NCBI RefSeq assembly: GCF_032362555.1
Contig: NC_083523.1
Location: 1,835,501 to 1,899,500 of the forward strand
DNA length: 64,000 nucleotides
From: Amyelois transitella
Taxonomy: Eukaryota > Arthropoda > Insecta > Lepidoptera > Pyralidae
Direction: 5' to 3'
The position numbers and the translations under genes were made by a program. Each line of letters starts with the position of its first letter. Position 1 is the stretch's first letter. Shown piece after piece: positions 39,183 to 50,640 of this stretch. Under the pieces are notes generated by a model. The model was not told the origin of the DNA, did not search any database, and saw nothing but the letters and a program-made list of their open reading frames with translations.

Positions 39183-40480
39183 TTTTGGCGAGAAATTGTG
39201 CACGCGCATCTACTGTGAACGACTGATCGCTACTAGCATGCTCAATAAGCAAACCTGTTTACACGCGCTAAAAGCACGCCCCCTTCCACCCGCGCCGCAG
39301 GTAGCATGCCCAAAAATCGCACGGCCGTCGATTTTTGAGCATACTCGTAATTAGCATGCTAATTATTAGCAATGTTTCGACACACATACCACTAAGTAGC
39401 AATTGCTCAATAGTGGCATGCTTTCGTGCTAGTAATGAGCATGTGTAACTGTAGCTTATGTCTATAACCAGGGGAAGATCTATTTATAGCAGAACTGCAA
39501 TTTAATATTGGAATGTTCTCTAAAGGAATGCAATTCCCTGTAAATTTGGACCGAAGCTCTAAATTTAGTAAGGTTTTATTATAAATGCCCATGAATTGAG
39601 TCGCGTTTGGGTTATTATTGCAACAGCCATGGTTATCACTCCAAAAAACAATTCTAAGTGATCTTTGCTAAATTTGTATGGCAAAATGAACTGAAGACTT
39701 TTTTTATTTTCTATTAATTCTGTAAAAAGGGTTTTAAAACTAGTTATGCGAATCAGTAATCCAAGAAAACCTGTTTTAGATTGGGTGTTAGTAATTAATT
39801 TTTGATTATTAGTAACTATTGTTACCTTTTCACCGTGAACTTTTCGAGTACTTTTATTTTGGACATTTACTTTTAAAGTTTCTAAATAATTACTCGAATG
39901 ATCAAAAAATTCGAAAAGTTCATCTTTTCGCTCAACGGTGATAGGCTTTTTAAAATTGTAACCACCCAAAGACCTTGTGTTTAATACATCGAAGAGATTG
40001 TTCATTATTTCGATAAAGTCTATCGTCGTATCGGCATTTTCAAATTCTTTTAATTTTAAATCATTCGAACACAGTCGAAGTAAAGTAGCAACACTGTGAC
40101 TTAAAGTTTGTGTAGCGAGCTTAACATTCATGATGTTGTTTCTGAATTGTAAATGCCGTTATGTGATTTTATTCCCAAAGTGAAGACCTATATTATCTTG
40201 CACATTTTTAAAGTTCTCTAAATATTGCCATTTGATTTCGTTATGCCATCTCTATCAATGAAAACTCTTTTGGCCTCTAGCGTATTCCTAACAAGCTTGA
40301 CCATGTGGCATGGGTCTAAAATTACTACAACTGGACTTTTAGTTACTGGATGCTGGAAATGAGTTCTCAAGTTTGCAGTGTCATCAAAGTTGCATCCTAA
40401 AAGTTTAGCGGTAGCGAAGTTAGAAGGACAACCGTCAAATGTTAAACTCACTACATCTGCACCGACTTCATGACATCTTT

Positions 40481-40849
40481 AAAGGCACATCAATATAACA
40501 TTACATCTTTGTTCGGCTGAAAAGCCATTAACCAAAATCTATCCCAACGGTAGCTTAAATGAATCATTTAACGAAACTAGCATAAAGACGTACGCTTGAG
40601 TGGCAATTTCTCCAGGACCATGTGTGACAACTCCATCAACATCATGTCAGTAGTCAGTGTGGCTTCTACACCACTTCACGGCACATGATGGCATTTTAAA
40701 TAAATCGATAAAGACAACAATATCCGCAATAGAAATTTTCTCGACGCTACCGCACGACTCGAGTGCCACGGCGAACTGACTCGGCGCGCGGCTCCTATTT
40801 TAAGCCCCGCTGCAAGCGAGCGAGCTACACAACTGCTTCAAGACAAACG
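40481..40849. other. spacer, GC-rich at 40740-40840
   Basis: First half may be decayed P-element 5' sequence. The GC-richer part (CGACGCTACCGCACGACTCG, GCGCGCGGCTCC) has no gene and precedes the BEL/Pao protease remnant. Confidence 0.4.
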
Positions 40850-42330
40850 GTATCCTGTTAAGGGTACAGTAATAGGCGTTGGTTCTACAAAGGAAGATAT
40901 CAAATATGTTACTCATGTTAATGTAGAATCAAAATGCGAATCATTTAGTATGAAGGTCAAAACATTATGTTATGTCAAAGCAACTAACCACTAAAATTCC
41001 CTCAAGATATATCAATGCAAAATGTTGGTCACATTTAAATGGATTAGTTCTAGCTGACCCAAGTTATTCTATACCGGGTCCCATAGATTTACTGTTAGGA
41101 GTAGATGTTTACGCTCAAATTATACAGCCTGACTTAGTAAAGGGGTCGCCAGGTTCCCCATGTGCACATAAAACAAATTTAGGTTGGATATTATTTGGGA
41201 CAGTCAAAGATAAAATACAACCTACATCTGTAATTGTTATGCATCATCAAATTATAGAAGATTTTTTGAGAACGTTGTGGGAGATAGATAGTGATCCGAA
41301 GAGAAAGCAGACAAAGGAAGAACAGCTGTGCGAAGCATTTTACGAAAAAACCTATACAAGAAACACTGAAGGAAGATATGTTGTCAAACTTCCTTTTAAA
41401 TATGACAATTTATTAGCGCCACATATTAATACTAAACAAGTAGCAATGAAACGTTTGTAACAACAAGAGAAAAGATTACAAAAGTCCCCTGTTTTAAGAG
41501 AAGAATACGAAAAGGGTTTAGAAGAGTACCTGAGAATGGGGCACATGGAAGAAGTTCCGCAAGACGAATTAGACAATAAATCTGTCTATCTACCACATCA
41601 TGCAGTGGTAAGGAGGGCCAAAGAGTAGAGTGTAGCAAGTACCAAGGTTAGAGTGGTATATGACGCCTCTTGTAAAGGTGAAAATGTGATTTCTTTAAAT
41701 GATGAACTGTTGGTGGGACCAGTTTTACAAGAGGACTTGCGGAGTATAACCATGAGATGGCGCATGTCCGAGATTTGTTTTTTGAGTGATGTTGTTAAAA
41801 TGTATCGAATGGTCGTAATGCATAAAGAACATAGAGATTACCACAGGCTGCTTTGGCGGCCAGTTACAAAACAAGCAGATAATCAAACGAATGGTAACGA
41901 TGACATTAAAGATTTCAGGTTATGCACGGTTACTTTTGGTACTGCAAGCGCCCCCTATCTTGCGATCAAGATATTCATGAAAATTGCAGAAGAGGAAGGC
42001 GCTATGTACCCAGAAGTTTCGAGAAGATACCTATGTTGATGACATAATGTCTGGAATGGACACCGTAGATCAAGCAATATAAGTTAGTAAAGATTTGATA
42101 AAGGTTTTACAACGAGGAGGTTTCGAGCTACAAAAATGGGCATCCAATAATGCAGATTTTTTTAAATCTCTAAATGCTGAACAAATCACTACTAAGGTAA
42201 ATTTGGACATTAAGTTGGATGGCATGATAAAAGCTCTAGGACTATCATGGAACATCGGTAATGATGCATTTCAATATCAACTACAATTAGAACCAAAAAT
42301 TAGTGTCAAAAATTTCAATTATTAGGCATT
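40850..42330 (+). mobile_element. BEL/Pao fossil 1, partial pol
   Basis: Protease end, linker and reverse-transcriptase region of BEL/Pao type (LADPSYSIPGPIDLLLGVDV, GPVLQEDLRSITMRWRM, RGGFELQKWASNN). Broken, with several interruptions; the 5' part, RNase H, integrase and terminal repeats are absent. It abuts BEL/Pao fossil 2. Confidence 0.88.
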
Positions 42331-42756
42331 AATGAAGCTAGAATTTGTTGAAATCAAATAAACTGTGTAAGATTTGTCTTAATTTTCATAATAATAGATG
42401 CAAGTTTTTCTTTAAATGTGGTATTTGTAAGAGTAAGTCGCATCATACAGTATTGCATGAGGATGATAAGGTGTGCTGTCAAAATAGTGCTTCTTATGGG
42501 AGTATGATGTTGTTGCCTACAGTCAAAGTAAAAAATTTTAAAAATGATGGTTCCTTTATATTAGCAAAGGGTCTTTTGGATTCTGGGTCTCAGATTTCAA
42601 TTATTTCTTCCGATCTAAGGCCGGGTCCAGACGAGTGTAACGTGTAATGTAAGATTACGTGTAATTTAGTATCAACAGTGTGGACGGCACACGAACTAAA
42701 GCGAATTGTGAACGCGAAAATATTTCAAAAGCTGTTTCCACTCAGTTGCTACGAAC

Positions 42757-44768
42757 ATGCCGAATAGGAAGGTCGTGATAGCTGGTGCGGCTTTTATTTT
42801 CATGTATTTACTAACTGAAGACCGCAAAAGTCGGAAGCGTCGATGGTGGAAAACTAATTTGTATAAAAGAAGATCTTCTTTACTTGTGGAACTAAAATCT
42901 CAACATATAAGTGGTCAATATAAAAACTTTACCCGGATGTCGCCTACTGACTTCGAATATTTGTTAACAATCATTGCGCCTAAAATATCAAGACAAGACA
43001 CTATAATGAGATCTGCAATTTCGCCGCAAGATAGACTGGCTCTAACACTAAGATTTTTGGCAACAGGAGATTCATTTACAAGCCTTCAATACACCTTCAG
43101 AATTTCAAAACAGTCAATGTCTTGCATTGTACCAGAAGTTTGTGAAGCGATTATAAAAGCATTGAAAGAAAACATTAAGGTGAGTTTTACATATTTTTAT
43201 TTATTTATTAAAATAACAAATTAAGCTATTGTATTAAGTACGGTAAGCAAAATTAAAATTATTCCAAAATTAAAATTAGAAAGTTGAATCAAATTGTATC
43301 TTCAAATCATGTAGTACAAAATTTATTCTTTTCAAATCAGGTCATTCACAAAGTCTACATCTTCATATGAAGTTTGAGATAATTCTGAGGGAACAGGTGA
43401 AGCATATGGAGCAGTAGGGCAACTTGTTTGATTTTGACCTGTTGAATACCCTGAAGTAAGTTCTGAGCGATTAGACAAAGAAGGTGGTTCATTGCAGTAT
43501 CTTGATGAAGGAACCGAGCCTGTTGTATACCCACTGTAATTGAATGCCGATGGATAATAATGTTGAGAAAAGTTAGTGCACCCTTCATCGGCTTTGAATA
43601 TTACGTCCATTATTGCTCGCTGCACGGCATTTTTAGTACTTCTGTTATATTGTTGCATCTTGCTGCATATAAAATTTGAAAAGAAAAGGGTTTCACTGTC
43701 AAAATTGTTTGGATTATTGTTCCGGGGTTCAGGAGTAGGACTAGAAGCAGCACTCTTAAGCAGGCCAAGAGCCTCCGAAAGCATACCCATTTTTTTATTT
43801 TCGTCTGATTTCTTTTTTTTGGGGGCCTGACCAGTTGGTGATATAAATTCTGAACTGTTATCAAACAAACTGTTATCATTTTCGACACTTGTAGATGCAC
43901 TCTGTTCCGGTTCATTTGTAATCTGTAATTAAAAAGAAATTCATTGTTTCAGCTGCCAAAAACAGAGTCAGAATGGATCCAGATCTCAAACAGATTTGAT
44001 GAATTGTGGAATTTTCCCCATTGTGCCGGAGCCATGGACGGTAAACATGTCATTCTCGAGGCTCCGGTACATAGTGGCACAGAATATCGTAACTACAAAT
44101 CTAATTTCAGTATAGTGATGTTTGCTTTAGTAGACGCGGAATATAATTATAAATTTCTGGATGTCGGATGTCAAGGCCGCATTTCAGATGGTGGAATTTT
44201 TAAGGAAACTGAATTATATAAAAAACTAGAAAATAATTCGTTAAGATTGCCTGCACCTGAAGCACTGCAAGGTAGAAACAAAGTAGTACCATATGTTTTT
44301 GTAGGAGACTCTGCCTTCCCTTTACAAAACAATATAATGAAACCCTATCCAGGAGAATACCCCAAGGGATCGCCGCGAAGAATTTTTAATTACCGGTTAA
44401 GCAGAGCTCGCAGGATTGTAGAAAATGTATTTGGTATCACAGCATCTGTGTTCAGAGTTCTACGAAAACCTATGCTCCTTCAGCCCAAAACCGTGGAGAC
44501 TATAGTCATGGCTATTGCACACTTGCATAATTTTTTGAGAAACACGGATTCATCTAAAAACTTGTATGCACCCCCTGGCTCACTTGACAGCGACCAAAAC
44601 GGAAGATTATGTGAAGGTAGTTGGCGGAGAGATTGTGAAATGTCATCTTTACTTCCATTGAATAATGTACCTAGAAGAGCTGCCTCAACGGCAAAACAAA
44701 TTAGGGATGAGTTTAATGACTATTTTATGAACGAGGGTACAGTTTCTTGGCAGAATACATATTGTTAA
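42757..44768 (+). CDS. H3 PIF/Harbinger DDE transposase, two exons
   Basis: Exon 1 42757-43179 (MPNRKVVIAGAAFIF, RMSPTDFEYLLTIIAPKI, LRFLATGDSFTSLQYTFRIS) and exon 2 43953-44768, in frame (AAG/GTGAGT, TTGTTTCAG), 412 aa. Exon 2: WNFPHCAGAMDGKHV (D), VFVGDSAFPL (D), [20 protein letters not shown] (E), AHLHNFLR. Ends with the conserved DYFMNEGTVSWQ tail, also found in H4 as DYFMNEGAIPWQ. Closest relative in the window is H1 ([21 protein letters not shown]). Confidence 0.93.
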
Positions 44769-45352
44769 GTTTTTTTTATCAAGTCGAAGGAAACTAGTTC
44801 AATGCAGTTACCTCTGTGTTGCGTCGTTTCCTTGGATTATTTCGATCTCCTAAAAATGCCAGCGCCTCGTAAGCAAACCATGTACTTTTGTACGTTTCAT
44901 CCCCACCTGTAAAATAAATTACAATAAATAAACAATACAATAGAATATAGTACATATATGTATAGTAAAATATAGTAGAATATAGTAATATAGTGGGTAT
45001 ACAATAGAAGTAATAATTGTACTAATAGCAAGTAAGTGATAATACCGTAAAAACTAAATTAATAAATAAAAGTGTGTAATATGTAAAGCAACATAAATTT
45101 ATAATAAAACATACCTTTTCCGGAACTATGGCTCTTCTTTACTTTTCCTTTTTCTCTTCGATGTGAAGCAAGCAAACTAATCATTTTGTTTTTGCATTCT
45201 TCTACATCTCTTTCCAATGAATGAGCAATATCACTCCAAGCATCGTGTTTCAGATTTTTTTTATAGTATTGCGGGTTTTTTGGATCCCAAATAACAGGTT
45301 TTTTTTGATACAAACTAATAAGTTCAAGCGATTGTTCGTCACTCCACATCAT
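43332..45352 (-). CDS. H3 accessory protein, MADF type, three exons
   Basis: Exon 1 45352-45115 (MMWSDEQSLELISLYQKKPV, WDPKNPQYYKKN, SLLASHRREKGKVKKSHSSG), exon 2 44906-44812 (GDETYKSTWFAYEALAFLGD), exon 3 43922-43332. GT-AG introns with consistent phase, 307 aa. Exons 1-2 make one MADF domain; an extra intron splits it, unlike H1 and H2. Exon 3 carries a Ser/Asn-rich linker and a BESS-like stretch (DSETLFFSNFICSKMQQYNR). Intron 2 contains the transposase last exon in reverse. Start chosen at the first of two Met before WSDE. Confidence 0.83.
43923..43952. promoter_or_regulatory. H3 bidirectional splice-acceptor core (30 bp)
   Basis: CTGTAATTAAAAAG at one edge and CATTGTTTCAG at the other. 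This is the shortest of the four cores, so at least one branch point must lie close to or within the opposite exon. Confidence 0.85.
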
Positions 45353-48300
45353 GAACGTACATACGACACAACCGTCACGAACGCCGTCCAAACGAGCACT
45401 GCGAGCGTCTTTGTGTTCGCGCGAAAAACCGACAGCCGATGGATCAACCCCGAGCGCCGCGCGAGCGTTACATGTAATGCTCGTAGTGCCGTCCACACGT
45501 AGAATTCGTGTTACATTACACGGTGGATTACATTACACGTTACACTCGTCTGGACCCGGCTTAATGTGTGAGCTAGGTTTGCCCACATTCAAACATGAAG
45601 TTAATGTATCAGCCTTAGGTCAAAAACAGCAATTAATCACCAAGGCTGCGAATATTATGTTAAATTCATTGCACCATGATTATATGTATATGCAATGCGA
45701 TGTTTTCTGTGGTAGACAATATAACTTCTTATATGCCACAAAACAAATTCAACTTAAAAGATATAAATTTTCCAGACAATATTAAGTTAGTCGATGATGA
45801 ATTTAATATACCAGGCCAAATATCTTTCCTTCTCTCCTCTGACATATTCTTTAAAATTATGTTACCGGACAAAATTGAATTATGTGAAGGAAATTTATGT
45901 CTGTTATCAACTAAGTTTGGCTATGTTTTTTCTGGAAATATAAAAAGAGACGATATTTGTCTTGTCAATTATAATGAAAATGCTGTTGTTTTAAAAGTAA
46001 TTTCTAGTAATAATGAGAGTGTAGATTCCCTCCTTCAAAAATTTTGGGACGAACAACATATTCCTGAAATTGAGAAAGAGGGCAGGCAAAGACCGAAGTA
46101 TGTGAAGCCGAATTTAAAAATTCGGTACAGATAATCGATAATCGATTTCAGGTGCGGTTGCCACTCAAAATACCAATCGAAGATTTAACATTGGGAAACT
46201 CATTCAATTTAGCATTGCAACGATTAAATAGTTTAGCAAAAAGATTTAGCAAAGATCCTGAACTAAAGAAGAATTACACAAAGTTTATTCAGGAGTATTC
46301 TGACCTAGGTCATGGCAGGTTTATCGATTTAGCATCATCAAAGATGCCCATCGATCAATATTACTTTATGCCTCATAACCCTATCATAAGAGAGCATAGT
46401 CAGACAACCCGTCTCCGAGTTGTTTTTGATGCAAGTGTCAAAACAAGTTTAAATTTAAGTCTTAATGATGTTCTTTATAATGGGCCCACAGTGCAAAGGA
46501 AGTTGTTCGAGATATTAGTATTGTTTCGCTCATATGAATTTGTAGCTTAGTGTGATATCCGTCAAATGTATAGACAAATAAGAATTGATCCTTTACAAAA
46601 TTATTTACAAAATATCCCTTGGAGAAGTAATGTTAATGATCCATTATTGTGCTTGCAGCTTCAAACTGTAACATATGGCGTCAGGAGTTCCAGTTTTCTC
46701 GCCACGCGATGCCTGGTTGAGCTAGCAATATGGTATGGAGACAAGTATCCATTAGCAGCCAGCGTGTTGTTGAATAATACCTATGTCGATGATTGTCTTT
46801 TTGGGTCTTGCAGTATTGAGCAATCAAAGCAGGTATGTAATGAATTAATTACTTTATTAAAGCTTGGAAGCTTTGAGCTGCATAAATGGAGCTCAAGCAG
46901 CAATAGGGTATTATCTGATATTCCAAAGGATAAGCAAGTATTTTCTGAACATCATTAATTTGATAACAGTGAAGCTGTGTTAAAGGCTTTAGGATTATTT
47001 TTAGATATGAAAAATGATTAATTTAGAATATGCAAGCCAGAAGGTAAACTCCCTAAAGAGTGGACGAAACGAACTGTTTTTTGACCCTTTAGGCCTTGCT
47101 GGCCCTATTGTCACAAAGGCAAAAGAATTTATACAAAGGCTATGGATTGAAAAACTGTCTTGGGATCATCCACTACCTAATAAATTGTTATTATCTTGGA
47201 ATATTTTTTTTTGTGATTTAATGAATATGGATCCCCTTATAATAGACCGAAATCTTAAAATATGTAATGCTGACCATATAGATCTAATTGGCTATTGTGA
47301 CGCATCAAATATTGCATTTGGCAGTTGTGTTTAAATAAGAGCTATACATGGAAAATAGTGCATGTATCATTAGTTTGTAGTAAATTAAGAATTGCCCCTG
47401 TCAATGCAAAAATATCCATACCGAAACTAGAGTTAAATGGTGCAGTATTGCTGGCCAAATTGTTTAAGAAAATAATATCATTATTTCATAATGTTAATTT
47501 TAGATATAAATATTTGTTTACTGATTCTCAGATAGTACTTTGGTGGTTGAAATCAAATAATAAGCCACAATATATTCAAAATCGGGTACGTACTATCAAT
47601 AAATTAACGAAAGAATGTAATTGGTTTCATGTTAATGGGTCAAACAATCCGGTCGATTGCTTTAAATCCCACTCAATTGGCTTCTTGCCAAATTTGGTGG
47701 CAAGGGCCACAAGAACTTTATGATGTAAATCCCATTCCCAAGGAAATAAGTTTAAATAAGGTTATATCAGACGATATTGACGATCTCAATGTTAATTGTA
47801 GCATACAACAAGAAATGTTTCCTATTTCAAATGTATCAACGTTAACTAGGTTGCAACGTATATATGCATATGTTCTTAGATTTATAAATAATTGTAAACT
47901 TGCCAAAGATGATAGGAATTTAAAAAATCTCACTGCTTCTGAAATTAGATACTCAATGTCACGCTTGATTGTGTACATTCAATCTTTACACTTTAATAAA
48001 GAACTTAAATGTATGGCAAAAAACATACCTATAAAAACAAATGTTAAATCTCGTAATCCTTTTTTAGACAAATTAGGAATAATGCGCGTTGCGGGAAGGT
48101 TGGAAAATGCCAATGTGCCTTATAATCAAAAGTATCCAATAATTTTACCAAATAAATGTCATTTTACAACCCTTATCATACGCAATGAGCATTTGTCACT
48201 ATTGCATTCAGGATTAAAATTAACTTTGTCTAGTTTAGTGCAAAGGTATTATATTGTAAGTGCAGTAAGAGAAATAAAAAAGGTTGTTCATAGATGTACC

Positions 48301-49500
48301 ATATGTTTCAAATTTAGAGCAGAACGGGCTAGCCAATTAATGGGATCACTACCTGGCGCTCAAATTACTCAAGATAGGGTGTTCAATCAGATTGGAATGG
48401 ATTATTGTGGGCCATTTCAAATTAAACAGTCAACTCTTTGCAGATCCATTATTAGTAAAGGCTATGTGCTAGTAATAGTTTGCTTTGTAACTAAATGCAT
48501 TCTTTTAGAGTTAGTATCTGATCTCACTACTGAATGTTTTTTGGCAGCTTTTAAAAGATTTTGCTCCAGGCGAGGAATCCCAGCTACCGTTTTCTGCGAT
48601 AACGCATCAACTTTTAAAGGTGCTAATAATAAGTTAAGGCAATTATATCTTTTGAATAATTCTCAAGTCCACAAGGACAATGTTTCAGATTTTTGTACAA
48701 CAAGGGGAATTGAGTTCAAATTCATTCCATCTTATAGCCCTACTTTTGGAGGACTTTTTGAAGCTTCTTATTTATTGGAGAAATATGCTTCACATATGAA
48801 CAGTTCTACACATTAATGGTTCAAATTGAGGGAATATTGAACTCAAGACCTTTGACATCATTATCACAAGATGTTAATGATTTTTCTTTTTTGACTCCGG
48901 CTCATTTTTTGTGTGGAGCCCCAATAAATAGTATTCCTGAACCAGATTTGACCTCTAACAGTAACCCAAATATTTTGAAGTTCTGGAGAAAATGTACAAA
49001 GATCCAACAGGATTTTTGGAAGGTGTGGCATAAAAATTATTTGTCTCAGCTAATATCACGGCCTAAATGGCATAAGGCTAAGCAGAATATTAAAATGGGG
49101 GATTTGGTTTTTTTAATTGGAGATAACTGCTCTCCACTTAAATGGCCTGTTGCTAGAGTCATAAATTTGTATCCAAGTTCAGACGGTAAAGTAAGAGTAG
49201 TGGAGGTCAAGTATAGTCAGAGTGTTCATAAACGAGCCATAAACAAGATAGCAGTATTGCCAATTTATGATGATTAATAAGTTTTAATATTAAGAATATA
49301 TATGTGAATGCTAAGTTTATTAGTTTATAATTCAGGAGTGATTAGTTTGATTTTTTTGCGAGGCTCCTCGCCAATTTATGTTCAATTAAAAAAAAAACAT
49401 AATAATTGTTGATGGCAACATTTTTATTTTGCTGTTTCCTTTTCCGTTGCTATTCCGCTTTGGTGTGCATCTCATTATCTTGTTAAATTAATAAATAAAA

Positions 49501-49640
49501 CATTTTAAAAATTTCAAAAGTTTTTATTTTCTTTCCCGAACACATACTTAAATAACTCAAAATCTCCTGAACGAATACCTCTTGATAAAGTTAAATTATA
49601 ATGTACAAGATTTATGTACATCATATAAAACTGCGGTGTT
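49501..49640. other. spacer after BEL/Pao fossil 2
   Basis: AT-rich, no gene. Confidence 0.4.
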
Positions 49641-50640
49641 TTCCCAAACTCGCCGTTGAGTGTTTATTGCTTGTAAATATTATAGTCATCGAGTAATTTT
49701 TCAAGTTCTTCGTTTTCAATTATAAATGACGATATTGGTGCAGTTTGCAGCCGTGTATTTCTTGGAGCATGTTATCTGTGACCGCAATATTTTTAAATTT
49801 TAAGAATGACTTGAAATGTAAGACTTGCAATCCCAATCCCATCAAAGGGTGAAGTCTTTTTCATCTATTAAAGTGTGTACCTTCCAAAAACCCATTTACT
49901 GAGCTCGCTGCTAGCAAATTACTCTGCACCACAATATTGGATATGCCGCAATCAATTATAATTTTGCCTACTGCTTTAAAATAAGCCATCATGATATGGA
50001 AAGGCCCCAAGTGTATAAATAAATTATCAAATGCTGGTTTTTCGGTAGATTGAATTTGTAAGGCAACTTTTGCTATTGCAAGGTCGTAAGTCACTTGAAT
50101 AGAAGTTTGCTGTACATCCTAACACATTCTCTGACTTTGCCTCATAGTTTCTAAAACTACTGATCTACCAGTAGGTGATACATTTATAGGAGTTAGGTAA
50201 GAAACTATTTGTTTTAAGCTATTATTGTCACTCTTTGAACAATTGAAACCGACCCCACATTGGAACACCTGGCAATCGTAAAGCATGGCTCAGCATCCAG
50301 ATTGCATCAATTGTATTATATGATGGTAAATTCACAGGGCTTAAATTTTCTGATTCATGTACTGACAGTTGCAGATTATCCATCATACGTGGTTTTTTAG
50401 GGTACGGAATTGCATCTAACGAAAAAGCCTCAAATGTTCTCCGTCTTCATCTTGTTGAGTCCAAGGTAATGTCATTGGAAGAGGATGGATCCAGTGTTTC
50501 AGAGTCACTTGTAGTGCCAGAATCTAAATCTTGGTATATTATCCCAACGGTATCGTGCAGCGTATCCTTTCCACTTTTTGTTTCTACGAACCGGTCAAAA
50601 TTATCATACGCAACACCAGTAGACAGATGTCGGATCTCCC
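49640..50640 (-). mobile_element. unassigned repeated family (LAIAKVALQIQ protein)
   Basis: Minus-strand pieces: GVAYDNFDRFVETKSGKDTL, then HDTVGIIYQDLD at 50640-50460; INVSPTGRSVVLETMRQSQR and YDLAIAKVALQIQSTEKPAF, then LFIHLGPFHIMMAYFKAVGK, CGISNIVVQSNLLAASSVNG and FLEGTHFNR at 50240-49861. I recognise these phrases from large repeated proteins in arthropod genomes but cannot name the element class. Several stops and gaps are present. Confidence 0.5.

Larger units (their letters stand above)
36411..39451 (+). mobile_element. PIF/Harbinger element H2
   Basis: 3041 bp. Terminal repeats CAGTTACACATGCTCATTAC at 36411 and its complement ending at 39451. The expected 3-bp TWA duplication is not clear (GTA left, TAG right). 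Both flanks are dense in GCATGCT/AGCATGC words. Two interlocked genes: transposase on plus, MADF partner on minus. Inserted into the P-element fossil. Confidence 0.88.
36003..40480 (-). mobile_element. P-element (THAP9-like) fossil interrupted by Harbinger H2
   Basis: Minus-strand pieces in order: 40451-40218 (SLTFDGCPSNFATAKLLGC, DPCHMVKLVRNTL), 40131-39565 (MNVKLATQTLSHSVATLLRL, YKFSKDHLELFFGVI), then beyond H2, 36390-36003 (AVELVVAYIGGFVTKKL, ICLKDFGGLTYPSVIVVKIC). These are the RNase H-like core, insertion domain and C-terminus of P-type transposases. The THAP start is not found. Several frame breaks occur (for example between 40218 and 40131, and after YKF..FFG where the N-rich phrase is altered). 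No terminal repeats seen. Confidence 0.82.
42619..45561 (+). mobile_element. PIF/Harbinger element H3
   Basis: 2943 bp. Tips GGCCGGGTCCAGACGAGTGT and complement ending at 45561. Perfect TAA target duplication at 42616-42618 and 45562-45564, as expected. Inside are two uninterrupted interlocked genes. The subterminal zone repeats GTAACGTGTAATGTAA and AATTACACGTTA-like words. Landed cleanly in BEL/Pao fossil 2. Confidence 0.95.
42345..49500 (+). mobile_element. BEL/Pao fossil 2, split by Harbinger H3
   Basis: Order of parts: Cys/His knuckles and protease start (DSGSQISIIS) before H3 (42619-45561), then protease end, reverse transcriptase (46.1-47.0 kb), RNase H (47.3-47.7 kb), integrase (47.7-48.8 kb: zinc-binding part, MDYCGPF, CDNAS) and integrase C-terminus (48.8-49.28 kb). 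Nearly a full pol, broken by roughly half a dozen interruptions besides H3. A possible terminal repeat after 49280 is not matched on the left. Moderately old; H3 is younger. Confidence 0.9.

Noticed and set aside
36405-39456. A clean TWA target duplication for H2
   Set aside because: The trinucleotides beside the tips are GTA and TAG; no reading gives a matching pair.
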